Both the position numbers and the translations under genes were made by a program. Of a stretch of 38,124 bases of DNA, positions 26,439 to 34,262 are shown piece after piece. The DNA is from Streptomyces beigongshangae (GTDB taxonomy: Bacteria > Actinomycetota > Actinomycetes > Streptomycetales > Streptomycetaceae): the NCBI RefSeq assembly GCF_019710745.1, contig NZ_JAHKJW010000068.1, forward strand, positions 1-38,124, written 5' to 3'. Numbering within the stretch: the stretch's first letter is position 1; every line of letters begins with the position of its first letter. The notes beneath the pieces are model-generated. The model did no database searches. It was not told where the DNA came from and saw only the letters and a list, made by a program, of their open reading frames with translations.

Positions 26439-27257
26439 ATGGAGGGCATGAAAGGCATGGAGGGCATGGAGGGCTACGACAAGCACGCCTTCGAGCCCTT
26501 CGCCGTCACCGTCGACCTCGCGGTGTTCACGGTCCGGGCGGGCGCGCTCCAGGTGCTGCTGGTCGAGCGCGGCCAGCAGCCGTACGCGGGCCGCTGGGCG
26601 CTGCCCGGCGGCTTCGTGCTGCCCGAGGAGTCCGCGGAGACGGCCGCGCGCCGCGAACTCGCCGAGGAGACCGGCCTGTCGGACGTCTCCGGGCTGCACC
26701 TGGAGCAGTTGCGCACCTACAGCGAGCCGGACCGCGATCCCCGGATGCGGGTGGTCTCCGTGGCGTACACCGCGCTGCTGCCCGACCCTCCCGAGCCGCG
26801 CGGCGGCGGGGACGCGGCGAGCGCGCGCTGGCTGCCGTACGACGGAGCCGGCTCCCTCGCCTTCGACCACGACCGCATCCTCGCCGACGCCCGCGAGCGG
26901 GTCGGCGCCAAGCTCGAATACACCTGCCTGGCCACGGCGTTCTGCCCGCCGCAGTTCACGCTGGGGGAGCTCCAGCAGGTCTACGAGACGGTGTGGGGGA
27001 CCGCCCTGGACCGCCCGAACTTCCGGCGCAAGGTCCTGGCCACACCCGGCTTCGTCGAACCGGTGCCGGGGGCGGCGCGGCTGACCGGGGGCCGGGGCAA
27101 GCCCGCCGCGCTGTACCGGGCGGGGACGGCCACGGCCCTGCGTCCGCCGCTGCTGAGACCCGCGCCCGTACCTCCACCCGTACCTCCTGTGTCTCCACCT
27201 GTGTCTCCACCCGCACCCGCACCCGCACCGCAGTCCTCGGAAGGGCGATCCGCATGA
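26439..27257 (+). CDS. NrtR-type Nudix domain/winged-helix regulator
   Basis: 272-residue protein. The N-terminal Nudix domain (residues 20-155) has a complete box: G58 x5 E64 x7 REL-AEETGL, so it keeps the catalytic residues. Residues 160-228 (EYTCLATAFCPPQFTLGELQQVYETVWGTALDRPNFRRKVL ... GRGKPAALYR) match the winged-helix DNA-binding domain of the NrtR family, which represses NAD genes and senses ADP-ribose. The C-terminal 40 residues are Pro-rich. Starts are ambiguous: ATGs at 26439, 26448, 26457 and 26466 lie in tandem ATGGAGGGC repeats. Its TGA overlaps the ATG of an ADP-ribosylglycohydrolase gene, which fits an ADP-ribose regulon. The enzyme may hydrolyse ADP-ribose as well as bind DNA. 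Confidence 0.85.
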   Translation: MEGMKGMEGMEGYDKHAFEPFAVTVDLAVFTVRAGALQVLLVERGQQPYAGRWALPGGFVLPEESAETAARRELAEETGLSDVSGLHLEQLRTYSEPDRDPRMRVVSVAYTALLPDPPEPRGGGDAASARWLPYDGAGSLAFDHDRILADARERVGAKLEYTCLATAFCPPQFTLGELQQVYETVWGTALDRPNFRRKVLATPGFVEPVPGAARLTGGRGKPAALYRAGTATALRPPLLRPAPVPPPVPPVSPPVSPPAPAPAPQSSEGRSA

Positions 27258-28273
27258 CCACGACCGTCAGGAAGCAGGCCGCCACCGGGGCACTGGTCGG
27301 ACTCGCCCTCGGGGACGCGCTCGGCTCCCCGACCGAGTTCGAGGACGTGCCGTCGATCCTCGCCGCGTACGGACCCTGGCGCGAGCTGGAACTGCCGGAC
27401 CCCGCGCTCGTCACCGACGACACCCAGATGACGCTGGCGCTGGCGCGGGGACTGCGCGCGGCCATGGACCGGGGACCGCTCGAACCGGAGCGGCTGGAGC
27501 GGCCCGTGCGCGAGGAGTTCGTGCAGTGGTACCGGTCGCCGGAGAACAACCGCGCGCCCGGCCGGACCTGCCTCGTCGCCTGCGAGCGGCTGGAGCGCGA
27601 GGACCGGGCCTGGCAGGACGCCAGTCAGGTCGGTTCCAAGGGCTGCGGCGCCAACATGCGGGTCGCACCCCTCGGCCTCGCCCCGGGACTCGGCGACGAG
27701 CAGCGCGCCGGGGCCTCGCAGTTGCAGGCCGCCCTCACGCACGGCCACCCGACGGCGCTGGCCGCCTCCGACCTCACCGCGCACGCGGTACGGCTGCTCG
27801 CGCGGGGCGCCGAACCGACGGGTCTGGTCGGCCGGCTGCGGTCGTACGCGTACGAGAACCGGACGCGTTACCACGAGCGCTGGCTCGGCGACCTGTGGGC
27901 CCGGGCCCAGGACCCGACGCCGGCGCACTTCATCGCGCGCGGCTGGGACGAGTGCCTGGAGGCGCTGGAACGGCTCCGGCGGGCCCTGCGGTCGCCGTCG
28001 CCCGAGACGGACCCGTGCCTGGCCACCGGTGCCGGATGGATCGCCGAGGAGGCCCTCGCCACCGGCCTGCTGTGCTTCCTGCTCTTCGTGGACGAGCCGG
28101 TGACGGCCGTGCGCCGGGCCGCCTGCACCTCCGGGGACTCGGACTCGATCGCGTGTCTGGCCGGCGCCTTCGCGGGCGCGCACCTCGGCGCCGACGCGTG
28201 GCCCGCCGAGTGGGCCGGCCGGATCGAGCACCAGGGCGACCTGACGGCGTTCGGCGCGCTCTGGGACGCCTGA
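27254..28273 (+). CDS. ADP-ribosylglycohydrolase family protein
   Basis: 339-residue all-helical hydrolase of the ARH/DraG family, which removes ADP-ribose from proteins or small molecules. Metal-binding motifs are GLALGDALGSPTEF near residue 20, TDDTQM (54-59), and GDSDSIACLAGAFAGAHLG (from 294); these supply the two-Mg site. 'SKGCGANMRVAPLGL' is also a family signature. ATG 27254 overlaps the regulator's TGA (ATGA) and follows GGAAGGG (27239-27245). The substrate (mono-ADP-ribosyl-protein, ADP-ribose derivative or modified nucleic acid) cannot be told from sequence. Co-transcription with an ADP-ribose-sensing regulator suggests that ADP-ribose release feeds its own control. A terminator hairpin follows. 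Confidence 0.92.
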   Translation: MTTTVRKQAATGALVGLALGDALGSPTEFEDVPSILAAYGPWRELELPDPALVTDDTQMTLALARGLRAAMDRGPLEPERLERPVREEFVQWYRSPENNRAPGRTCLVACERLEREDRAWQDASQVGSKGCGANMRVAPLGLAPGLGDEQRAGASQLQAALTHGHPTALAASDLTAHAVRLLARGAEPTGLVGRLRSYAYENRTRYHERWLGDLWARAQDPTPAHFIARGWDECLEALERLRRALRSPSPETDPCLATGAGWIAEEALATGLLCFLLFVDEPVTAVRRAACTSGDSDSIACLAGAFAGAHLGADAWPAEWAGRIEHQGDLTAFGALWDA

Positions 28274-28279
28274 GCGGTG

Positions 28280-28301
28280 CGGCCGCCGGGACCGGCGGCC
28301 G
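28280..28301 (+). terminator. Terminator after the ADP-ribosylglycohydrolase gene
   Basis: CGGCCGCCGG (28280-28289) and CCGGCGGCCG (28292-28301) form a near-continuous hairpin of 9-10 bp, seven bases after the stop codon. Confidence 0.65.
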
Positions 28302-28393
28302 TCTCGGCAGGCGGGCGCCGCGCCTGGGACGGCCGACGGCTGACTAGGCTGGACGCACGACAGCCGATCCGTACATCAGCAAGGAGCATCACC

Positions 28394-28756
28394 GTGGCGG
28401 TACGAGCGGTCCGGGGCGCCGTCCAACTGGAACGGGACGAGGCCGGGCACATGGACGAGCAGGTCAGCGAGCTGCTCACCGCCGTCCTGGAGCGGAACGG
28501 GCTGACCGCCGACGACCTGATCAGTATCTGGTTCACGGCCACGCCGGACCTGCACAGCGACTTCCCGGCAGCCGCGGCGCGCAAGCTCGGCATCGTCGAC
28601 GTACCGCTGATCTGCGCGCAGGAGCTGGACGTCGAGGGGGCCATGCCCCGGGTCGTCCGGGTCCTCGCGCACATCGAGTCCGACCTGCCGCGCGCCGACA
28701 TCGCGCACGTCTACCTGGGCGCGGCGGGCGCGCTGCGCAAGGACATCGCCCAGTGA
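28394..28756 (+). CDS. aroH: Chorismate mutase, AroH class
   Basis: 120-residue monofunctional chorismate mutase of the Bacillus AroH (trimeric barrel) type: VRAVRGAVQLERDE at the N-terminus (active-site Arg), 'LISIWFTATPDLHSDFPAAAARKLG', 'PLICAQELDVEGAMPRVVRVLAHI' and 'HVYLGAAGALRKDI' at the C-terminus. It converts chorismate to prephenate for Phe and Tyr. GTG 28394 follows AAGGAG (28381-28386) by seven bases. TAGGCT at 28345-28350 is a possible -10. Its stop overlaps the tyrA GTG (GTGA), pairing the two consecutive steps of tyrosine synthesis. Confidence 0.95.
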   Translation: MAVRAVRGAVQLERDEAGHMDEQVSELLTAVLERNGLTADDLISIWFTATPDLHSDFPAAAARKLGIVDVPLICAQELDVEGAMPRVVRVLAHIESDLPRADIAHVYLGAAGALRKDIAQ

Positions 28757-29838
28757 GGACCGCGCTCGTCGTCGGCACCGGCCTCATCGGCACGTCGGCC
28801 GCGCTGGCCCTGGCCGGACGCGGTGTCGTCGTGCACCTGACCGACCACGACCCGGAGCAGGCCCGTACCGCGGCCGCGCTCGGCGCCGGGACGGACGAGG
28901 CGCCCACGGGCCCCGTCGACCTGGCGATCGTCGCGGCGCCGCCCGCGCACGTGGCCGCGGCGCTCGCCGGGGCGATGCGGGACGGGGTCGCGCGCGGCTA
29001 CCTCGACGTGGCGAGCGTCAAGGGCGGGCCGCGCCGCGAGCTGGAGTCGCTGGGCCTCGACCTGTCCGCGTACATCGGGTCGCACCCCATGGCGGGCCGT
29101 GAGAAGTCCGGCCCGCTGGCCGCCACCGGTGACCTCTTCGAGGGACGCCCCTGGGTGCTGACGCCGACCCGGGACACCGACACCGAGGTGCTCAACCTCG
29201 CGCTGGAGCTGGTCTCGCACTGCCGGGCGGTGCCGGTGGTGATGGACGCCGACGCCCACGACCGGGCGGTCGCGCTGGTCTCGCACATGCCGCACCTGGT
29301 GTCCAGCATGGTCGCCGCGCGGCTGGAGAACGCCGAGGAGGCCGCCGTGCGCCTCTGCGGGCAGGGCATCCGCGACGTGACCCGGATCGCCGCGTCCGAT
29401 CCCCGGATGTGGATCGACATCCTCTCCGCGAACCCGGGACCGGTCGCCGACCTCCTCGCGGACGTCTCCGCCGACCTGGACGGGACCGTGCGGGCCCTGC
29501 GCGCCCTCCAGTCCTCCGACGAGACCGAGCGCCGCACGGGCACCACGGGCATCGAGGACGTCCTGCGCCGCGGCAACGCCGGCCAGATCCGCGTGCCCGG
29601 CAAGCACGGCACCGCCCCGGTCACGTACGAGAGCGTCGTCGTCCTCGTCGACGACCAGCCGGGCCAGCTGGCCCGCATCTTCGCCGACGCGGACCGCGCC
29701 GGCGTCAACATCGAGGACGTACGCATCGAGCACGCGACCGGCCAGCAGGCGGGACTGGTGGAGCTGGTGGTGAGGCCGTCGGCGGCCCCGGTGCTGACGG
29801 CGGCCCTGCGGGAGCGGGGCTGGGCGATCCGCCAGTAG
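28753..29838 (+). CDS. tyrA: Prephenate dehydrogenase
   Basis: 361-residue TyrA that oxidatively decarboxylates prephenate to 4-hydroxyphenylpyruvate. The N-terminal Rossmann loop is VVGTGLIGTSAALAL; 'YIGSHPMAGREKSGP' has the active-site His, and 'VMDADAHDRAVALVSHMPHLV' is the helical dimer region. A C-terminal ACT domain (about 290-361, 'SVVVLVDDQPGQLARIFADADRAGVNIEDVRIEH') probably binds tyrosine for feedback control. GTG 28753 is coupled to the aroH stop. Confidence 0.95.
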   Translation: MRTALVVGTGLIGTSAALALAGRGVVVHLTDHDPEQARTAAALGAGTDEAPTGPVDLAIVAAPPAHVAAALAGAMRDGVARGYLDVASVKGGPRRELESLGLDLSAYIGSHPMAGREKSGPLAATGDLFEGRPWVLTPTRDTDTEVLNLALELVSHCRAVPVVMDADAHDRAVALVSHMPHLVSSMVAARLENAEEAAVRLCGQGIRDVTRIAASDPRMWIDILSANPGPVADLLADVSADLDGTVRALRALQSSDETERRTGTTGIEDVLRRGNAGQIRVPGKHGTAPVTYESVVVLVDDQPGQLARIFADADRAGVNIEDVRIEHATGQQAGLVELVVRPSAAPVLTAALRERGWAIRQ

Positions 29839-29901
29839 GGCGGCAGCGGGGGCGGCGGACGGGGCGCCGCGGGGTCCGTAAGACGGGGGCCGCGGAGCCA
29901 G

Positions 29902-29934
29902 TAACCTTGTCCGGGGCGCGCTCGCGTCCCGGAC
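29902..29934 (+). promoter_or_regulatory. Candidate cmk promoter with leader hairpin
   Basis: TAACCT (29902-29907) is a possible -10. Immediately after it, GTCCGGGGCGCG (29909-29920) pairs with 29923-29934 (one G-U pair, very tight loop). The hairpin could instead be the tyrA terminator. Confidence 0.4.
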
Positions 29935-29971
29935 CAGCCCCGCACCCCGTACCAGGAAGGTGTCCGCACCC

Positions 29972-30667
29972 GTGGAATCCACCGCCGCCCGGACCGCCCC
30001 GGCCGTCATCGTCGCCATCGACGGTCCCTCCGGCACGGGCAAGTCGAGCACCTCCAGGGCCGTCGCCGCACAGCTCGGCCTGAGCTACCTGGACACGGGC
30101 GCCCAGTACCGCGCGATCACCTGGTGGATGGTGACCAACGGCATCGACCTCACCGACCCCTCCTCGATCGCGGCCGCGGCGGGCAAGCCCGACATCGTGT
30201 CCGGCACGGACCCCGGGGCGCCGACGATCACGGTCGACGGCACGGATGTCGCGGGCCCCATCCGCACCCAGGAGGTCACCTCGAAGGTCAGCGCGGTCAG
30301 CGCCGTCCCCGAGGTCCGGGCCCGGATCACCGGGCTGCAGCGCTCGATCGCCTCGGCGGCCGGGCGGGGCATCGTCGTCGAGGGCCGGGACATCGGTACG
30401 ACCGTGCTGCCGGACGCCGACCTCAAGGTCTTCCTCACCGCCTCCGCGGAGGCCCGCGCCGCCCGCCGCAGCGCCGAGATCAAGGGTGCCGACGTCGCCG
30501 CCACCCGCGAGGCCCTGATCAAGCGGGACACGGCCGACTCCACCCGCAAGGTCTCGCCGCTCGCGAAGGCGGCGGACGCGGTCGAGGTGGACACCTCCGA
30601 CCTCACGCTCCAGCAGGTCGTCGAGTGCGTCGTCACCCTCGTCGAGGAGAAGCGGGCCGCGAAGTGA
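29972..30667 (+). CDS. cmk: Cytidylate kinase
   Basis: 231-residue (d)CMP kinase. The P-loop is AIDGPSGTGKSS (residues 16-26), followed by 'LGLSYLDTGAQYRAITWW'. The NMP-binding insertion between about 60 and 110 ('TDPGAPTITVDGTDVAGPIRTQEV') is typical of bacterial Cmk. 'GIVVEGRDIGTTVLPDADLKVFLTASAEARAARR' and the lid follow. GTG 29972 is chosen because AGGAAGG (29954-29960) lies 11 nt upstream; GTG 29960 overlaps that site. It recycles CMP/dCMP and complements pyrG in the same window for CTP supply. Coupled to plsC by GTGA. Confidence 0.95.
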   Translation: MESTAARTAPAVIVAIDGPSGTGKSSTSRAVAAQLGLSYLDTGAQYRAITWWMVTNGIDLTDPSSIAAAAGKPDIVSGTDPGAPTITVDGTDVAGPIRTQEVTSKVSAVSAVPEVRARITGLQRSIASAAGRGIVVEGRDIGTTVLPDADLKVFLTASAEARAARRSAEIKGADVAATREALIKRDTADSTRKVSPLAKAADAVEVDTSDLTLQQVVECVVTLVEEKRAAK

Positions 30668-31344
30668 GCGAAGCCCCGCACACCCCGCGGATCCCGTCCG
30701 CCCGGCGGGCCGACGTCGGCCGCCGCATCGGTGTCGGCCTGATGTACGGGCTGTGGAAGCCGCGCGTCCTCGGCGCCTGGAGGGTCCCGGCGACCGGCCC
30801 GGTGATCCTCGCCATCAACCACTCCCACATCTTCGACGGCCCGGTCGTCATGGGCGTGGCGCCCCGGCCGACGCACTTCCTGATCAAGAAGGAGGCGTTC
30901 GTCGGCCCGCTCGACCCCTTCCTGCTCGCCTGCGGGCAGGTGAAGGTGGACCGCTCGGTCGCCGACCGCACCGCGATCACCCAGGCACTGGGCATCCTGG
31001 GCAACGGCGGCGTCCTCGGGATCTTCCCCGAGGGCACCCGCGGCGAGGGCGACTTCGCCTCGCTGCGCGCCGGGCTCTCCTACTTCGCGGTCCGCACCGG
31101 GGCGCCGATCGTGCCGGTCGCCGTCCTGGGAAGCACGGAGCGGCAAGGACGGTTGATGAAGGGGCTGCCCCCGCTGCGGAGCCGGGTCGACGTCGTCTTC
31201 GGCGACCCCTTCGAGGCGGGCGACGGCAGCGGACGGCGTACGCGGGCGGTACTGGACGAGGCCACCGTGCGCATCCGGAAGCAGCTGACCGCCCACCTGG
31301 AGAACGCCAGGCGTCTCACCGGACGCCGAGTCACACTTGAGTAG
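30664..31344 (+). CDS. 1-acylglycerol-3-phosphate acyltransferase (PlsC-like)
   Basis: 226-residue acyltransferase. Block I is NHSHIFDG with the catalytic H53x4D58; block III is FPEGTRG (121-127), which binds the glycerol phosphate; 'GAPIVPVAVLGS' is block IV. It likely transfers acyl groups to lysophospholipid in membrane lipid synthesis, but related enzymes acylate other lipids. GTG 30664 overlaps the cmk stop. There is one hydrophobic N-terminal stretch but no clear transmembrane helix. The cmk-plsC-der order is common in actinobacteria. Confidence 0.9.
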   Translation: MSEAPHTPRIPSARRADVGRRIGVGLMYGLWKPRVLGAWRVPATGPVILAINHSHIFDGPVVMGVAPRPTHFLIKKEAFVGPLDPFLLACGQVKVDRSVADRTAITQALGILGNGGVLGIFPEGTRGEGDFASLRAGLSYFAVRTGAPIVPVAVLGSTERQGRLMKGLPPLRSRVDVVFGDPFEAGDGSGRRTRAVLDEATVRIRKQLTAHLENARRLTGRRVTLE

Positions 31345-31402
31345 TGGATCACCCGGTACGGGCGGTTCCACCGATCACCACGATGAACGAGGTACGGACT
31401 TC

Positions 31403-32878
31403 ATGAACGACCAGATCCACTCCGAGGGCTCGGGCGGGGAGCAGGAGCACGGGGCACTTGGCGACGCCGAGTACGCGGAGTTCATGGAGCTCGCCGCGGA
31501 AGAGGGCTTCGACACCGACGACATCGAGGGCGCGCTGGAGGAGGCCGGACACGGCCCGCTCCCCGTCCTCGCCGTGGTCGGCCGCCCGAATGTCGGCAAG
31601 TCGACCCTGGTGAACCGCATCATCGGCCGCCGCGAGGCCGTCGTCGAGGACAAGCCGGGCGTCACCCGCGACCGCGTCACCTACGAGGCCGAGTGGGCGG
31701 GCCGCCGCTTCAAGCTCGTCGACACCGGCGGCTGGGAGCAGGACGTCCTCGGCATCGACGCGTCCGTGGCCGTACAGGCCGAGTACGCGATCGAGGCCGC
31801 CGACGCGGTCGTCTTCGTCGTCGACGCCAAGGTCGGCGCCACCGACACCGACGAGGCGGTCGTCCGGCTGCTGCGCAAGGCCGGCAAGCCCGTCGTCCTG
31901 TGCGCCAACAAGGTCGACGGCCTGAGCGGCGAGGCCGACGCCTCGTACCTCTGGTCGCTCGGCCTCGGCGAGCCGCACCCCGTCTCCGCGCTGCACGGCC
32001 GCGGCACCGGCGACATGCTGGACGCCGTCCTGGAGGCGCTGCCCGAGGCCCCGGCCCAGACCTTCGGCACCGCGATCGGCGGCCCCCGCCGCATCGCGCT
32101 CATCGGCCGCCCGAACGTCGGCAAGTCGTCGCTCCTGAACAAGGTGGCGGGCGAGGACCGCGTGGTCGTCAACGAGATCGCGGGCACCACCCGCGACCCG
32201 GTCGACGAGCTCATCGAGCTCGGCGGTGTCACCTGGAAGTTCGTCGACACGGCCGGTATCCGCAAGCGGGTCCACCTCCAGCAGGGCGCCGACTACTACG
32301 CCTCGCTGCGCACCGCCGCCGCCGTCGAGAAGGCCGAGGTCGCGGTCATCCTGCTGGACGCCAGTGAGAACATCAGCGTCCAGGACCAGCGCATCGTGAC
32401 GATGGCCGTCGAGGCGGGCCGCGCGATCGTCCTGGCCTTCAACAAGTGGGACACCCTCGACGAGGAGCGCCGCTACTACCTGGAGCGGGAGATCGAGACC
32501 GAGCTCCTCCAGGTGGCGTGGGCGCCGCGGGTCAACGTGTCCGCGCGTACGGGCCGCCACATGGAGAAGCTGGTCCCGGCGATCGAGACCGCGCTCGCGG
32601 GCTGGGAGGCGCGCGTCCCGACGGGCCGCCTGAACGCCTTCCTCGGCGAGCTGGTCGCCGCCCACCCGCACCCGATCCGCGGCGGCAAGCAGCCGCGCAT
32701 CCTCTTCGGCACGCAGGCGGGCACCAGGCCGCCGCGCTTCGTGCTCTTCTCCTCGGGCTTCATCGAGCACGGCTACCGCCGCTTCGTGGAGCGCCGGCTG
32801 CGCGAGGAGTTCGGCTTCGAGGGGACGCCGATCCACATCTCGGTGCGGGTGCGCGAGAAGCGCGGCAAGAAGAAGTAG
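31403..32878 (+). CDS. der: Ribosome biogenesis GTPase Der (EngA)
   Basis: 491-residue tandem GTPase needed for 50S assembly. First G domain: GRPNVGKST (60-68), DTGGWEQD, NKVD near 168. Second G domain: GRPNVGKSS near 235, DTAGIRK, NKWD near 347. C-terminal KH-like domain (about 395-491, 'LNAFLGELVAAHPHP' ... 'ILFGTQAGTRPPRFVLF'), then a basic end (REKRGKKK). ATG 31403 is chosen over TTG 31337 because GAGG (31389-31392) is 10 nt upstream. Residues 1-50 are an acidic extension (AEYAEFMELAAEEGFDTDD) typical of streptomycete Der. Last gene before a very strong terminator. Confidence 0.97.
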   Translation: MNDQIHSEGSGGEQEHGALGDAEYAEFMELAAEEGFDTDDIEGALEEAGHGPLPVLAVVGRPNVGKSTLVNRIIGRREAVVEDKPGVTRDRVTYEAEWAGRRFKLVDTGGWEQDVLGIDASVAVQAEYAIEAADAVVFVVDAKVGATDTDEAVVRLLRKAGKPVVLCANKVDGLSGEADASYLWSLGLGEPHPVSALHGRGTGDMLDAVLEALPEAPAQTFGTAIGGPRRIALIGRPNVGKSSLLNKVAGEDRVVVNEIAGTTRDPVDELIELGGVTWKFVDTAGIRKRVHLQQGADYYASLRTAAAVEKAEVAVILLDASENISVQDQRIVTMAVEAGRAIVLAFNKWDTLDEERRYYLEREIETELLQVAWAPRVNVSARTGRHMEKLVPAIETALAGWEARVPTGRLNAFLGELVAAHPHPIRGGKQPRILFGTQAGTRPPRFVLFSSGFIEHGYRRFVERRLREEFGFEGTPIHISVRVREKRGKKK

Positions 32879-32906
32879 CCGCACGGCCGGCCTCCGGGCG
32901 CGCTGT

Positions 32907-32959
32907 ACGGACGTACGGGAGGGCCCCCGCCCGAGGCGGGGGCCCTCCCGTACGTCCGT
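32907..32959. terminator. Bidirectional terminator with a perfect 25-bp stem
   Basis: Bases 32907-32931 are the exact reverse complement of 32935-32959, separated by the triloop CGA. It lies between der (stop 32878) and the convergent gene whose stop is at 32979. Confidence 0.92.
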
Positions 32960-32978
32960 CGTCGGCGCGGTGGTCGGC

Positions 32979-33383
32979 TTAGTGTTCCCGGCGCACGCCC
33001 GGCGGCAGTGCCGCCGGGATCAGGCCCGTGCCGTGCTGCCGTGCCACCGGCTGCCAGACGGGGGTGCCCGGCCGGCTCTCGTGCGGGGCCGCGTACCCGG
33101 TCTGGTACTGGCCGGTCATGTGCCGCAGGCCGTACACGGTCGGCTGGTGGGAACCCGCGCCGTGGGAACCCGCGCCGTGAGGGCCGGTCCCGAACGCCGT
33201 GAAGCCGTACTCCTCCTCGCCGTTGCGGTCGCCCGGCAGGGCCCTGAAGGACCTGAGGTACTCCGCGTAGAGCGCGTCGTAGATCGGGGTGGCCGAAGAG
33301 CTGCCCAGGGTGTCCTGAGCCGGCCGCATGGACGGGATCGGGGACGGGTGGGGCAGGCGGCGGGGGATGTCGTAGGTGTGCAC
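32979..33383 (-). CDS. Small hypothetical protein
   Basis: 134 residues from GTG 33383; not recognised. Contains a likely helical core (TPIYDALYAEYLRSFRALPGDR) followed by a Gly/His/Ser-rich stretch with the repeat GAGSHGAGSH, encoded by two exact 15-bp tandem copies (33147-33161 and 33162-33176). The C-terminus is Pro/Arg-rich. No membrane segment or signal peptide. Codon bias and the gene-like helix suggest a real gene; start choice is uncertain because no clear Shine-Dalgarno sequence is present. Confidence 0.6.
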   Translation of the reverse strand: MHTYDIPRRLPHPSPIPSMRPAQDTLGSSSATPIYDALYAEYLRSFRALPGDRNGEEEYGFTAFGTGPHGAGSHGAGSHQPTVYGLRHMTGQYQTGYAAPHESRPGTPVWQPVARQHGTGLIPAALPPGVRREH

Positions 33384-33485
33384 GTACGTGCCAACGACCC
33401 CGCCGCCCTTCGGATGCGGCCGACACCCCGCTTTCGCAGGTCACAGGGAGTGCGCCCGGCGCTCACAGGGGGCGGAACCGTCGGT

Positions 33486-34262
33486 TCAGGTGCCTGCCAG
33501 CGGCATCGAGGCCGCCACCAGCCGGCCGCCCGCCGCGGCCTTGTCGAGGGCGTCGCGCAGCAGGTCCTCGCGGGGCTGGCGGCCGATCGAGCCGACCGGG
33601 GCCGCGAACAGCAGCACCTGCTGGTGCTTGTTGGCGGCCGTCCGCCAGCTGTCGGTGACCTGGAGCGGCTGGTGGGCCTGCCACCAGGCGACCGGCGAGC
33701 CGCCGCCCGGGCCGGGCTGCAGGACGGCGTGCAGCTGGCCCATGGCGAGCAGCACGGACCAGCCGTGCAGCACGGGAGGGACCTCGGAGAGTGCGCCGAC
33801 CGGCATGAAGCCCTGCTCGACGAGGAGTGGCAGGAAGTCGTCCCCACCGCCGTCCGCCGTGCCCGGCCGGGCGATGCGCCCGGTCGGCTCGACGACGAGC
33901 GCGGGGTGCAGTTCCCCGTTGAGCAGCACGAGTCCGCTGGTGACGCCGAGGACGGCCTGCTCGGGCGGGGTCTCGGCGGCCCGCTCGTCCCCGGTGATGG
34001 ACCGGGAGGCGCCCAGCAGCTGCTCCTCGGTCACCTGGACGACCTGCGAGGGGAGGCAGGTGGCGTGGGCGAACGCGAGGACGGCGGTCTCGTCGCCGAT
34101 GAACAGGACGGTGCTGGTCCGCTCCTGTTCGGAGTCGCCCTGGGTGCGGCAGGACGTGCAGTCGTAACTGCCCGGGGCGTTCTCTCCGGCGAGCAGCCGG
34201 TCGGCTTCTTCGTCGCCGATCTCGGCGCGTACGTCGTCGCTGACGTCGAGCATGCGCGGCAC
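33486..34262 (-). CDS. Hypothetical protein with CxxC/HxxC cluster
   Basis: 258-residue protein of unknown function. The N-terminus has SYDCTSCRTQGD (C35, C38) and FAHATCLPS (H66, C69), spaced like a zinc-binding knuckle. The rest is a mixed alpha/beta segment (EQAVLGVTSGLVLLNGELHPALVVEPTGRIA) and a hydrophobic middle (GWSVLLAMGQLHAVLQ), without transmembrane helices. GTG 34262 is chosen because GAGGAG with a 6-base gap lies upstream; ATG 34253 is the alternative. It is preceded by the 34263-34640 region with a strong dyad. It lies 102 bases upstream of the small gene at 33383 and could be co-transcribed with it. Confidence 0.7.
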   Translation of the reverse strand: MPRMLDVSDDVRAEIGDEEADRLLAGENAPGSYDCTSCRTQGDSEQERTSTVLFIGDETAVLAFAHATCLPSQVVQVTEEQLLGASRSITGDERAAETPPEQAVLGVTSGLVLLNGELHPALVVEPTGRIARPGTADGGGDDFLPLLVEQGFMPVGALSEVPPVLHGWSVLLAMGQLHAVLQPGPGGGSPVAWWQAHQPLQVTDSWRTAANKHQQVLLFAAPVGSIGRQPREDLLRDALDKAAAGGRLVAASMPLAGT

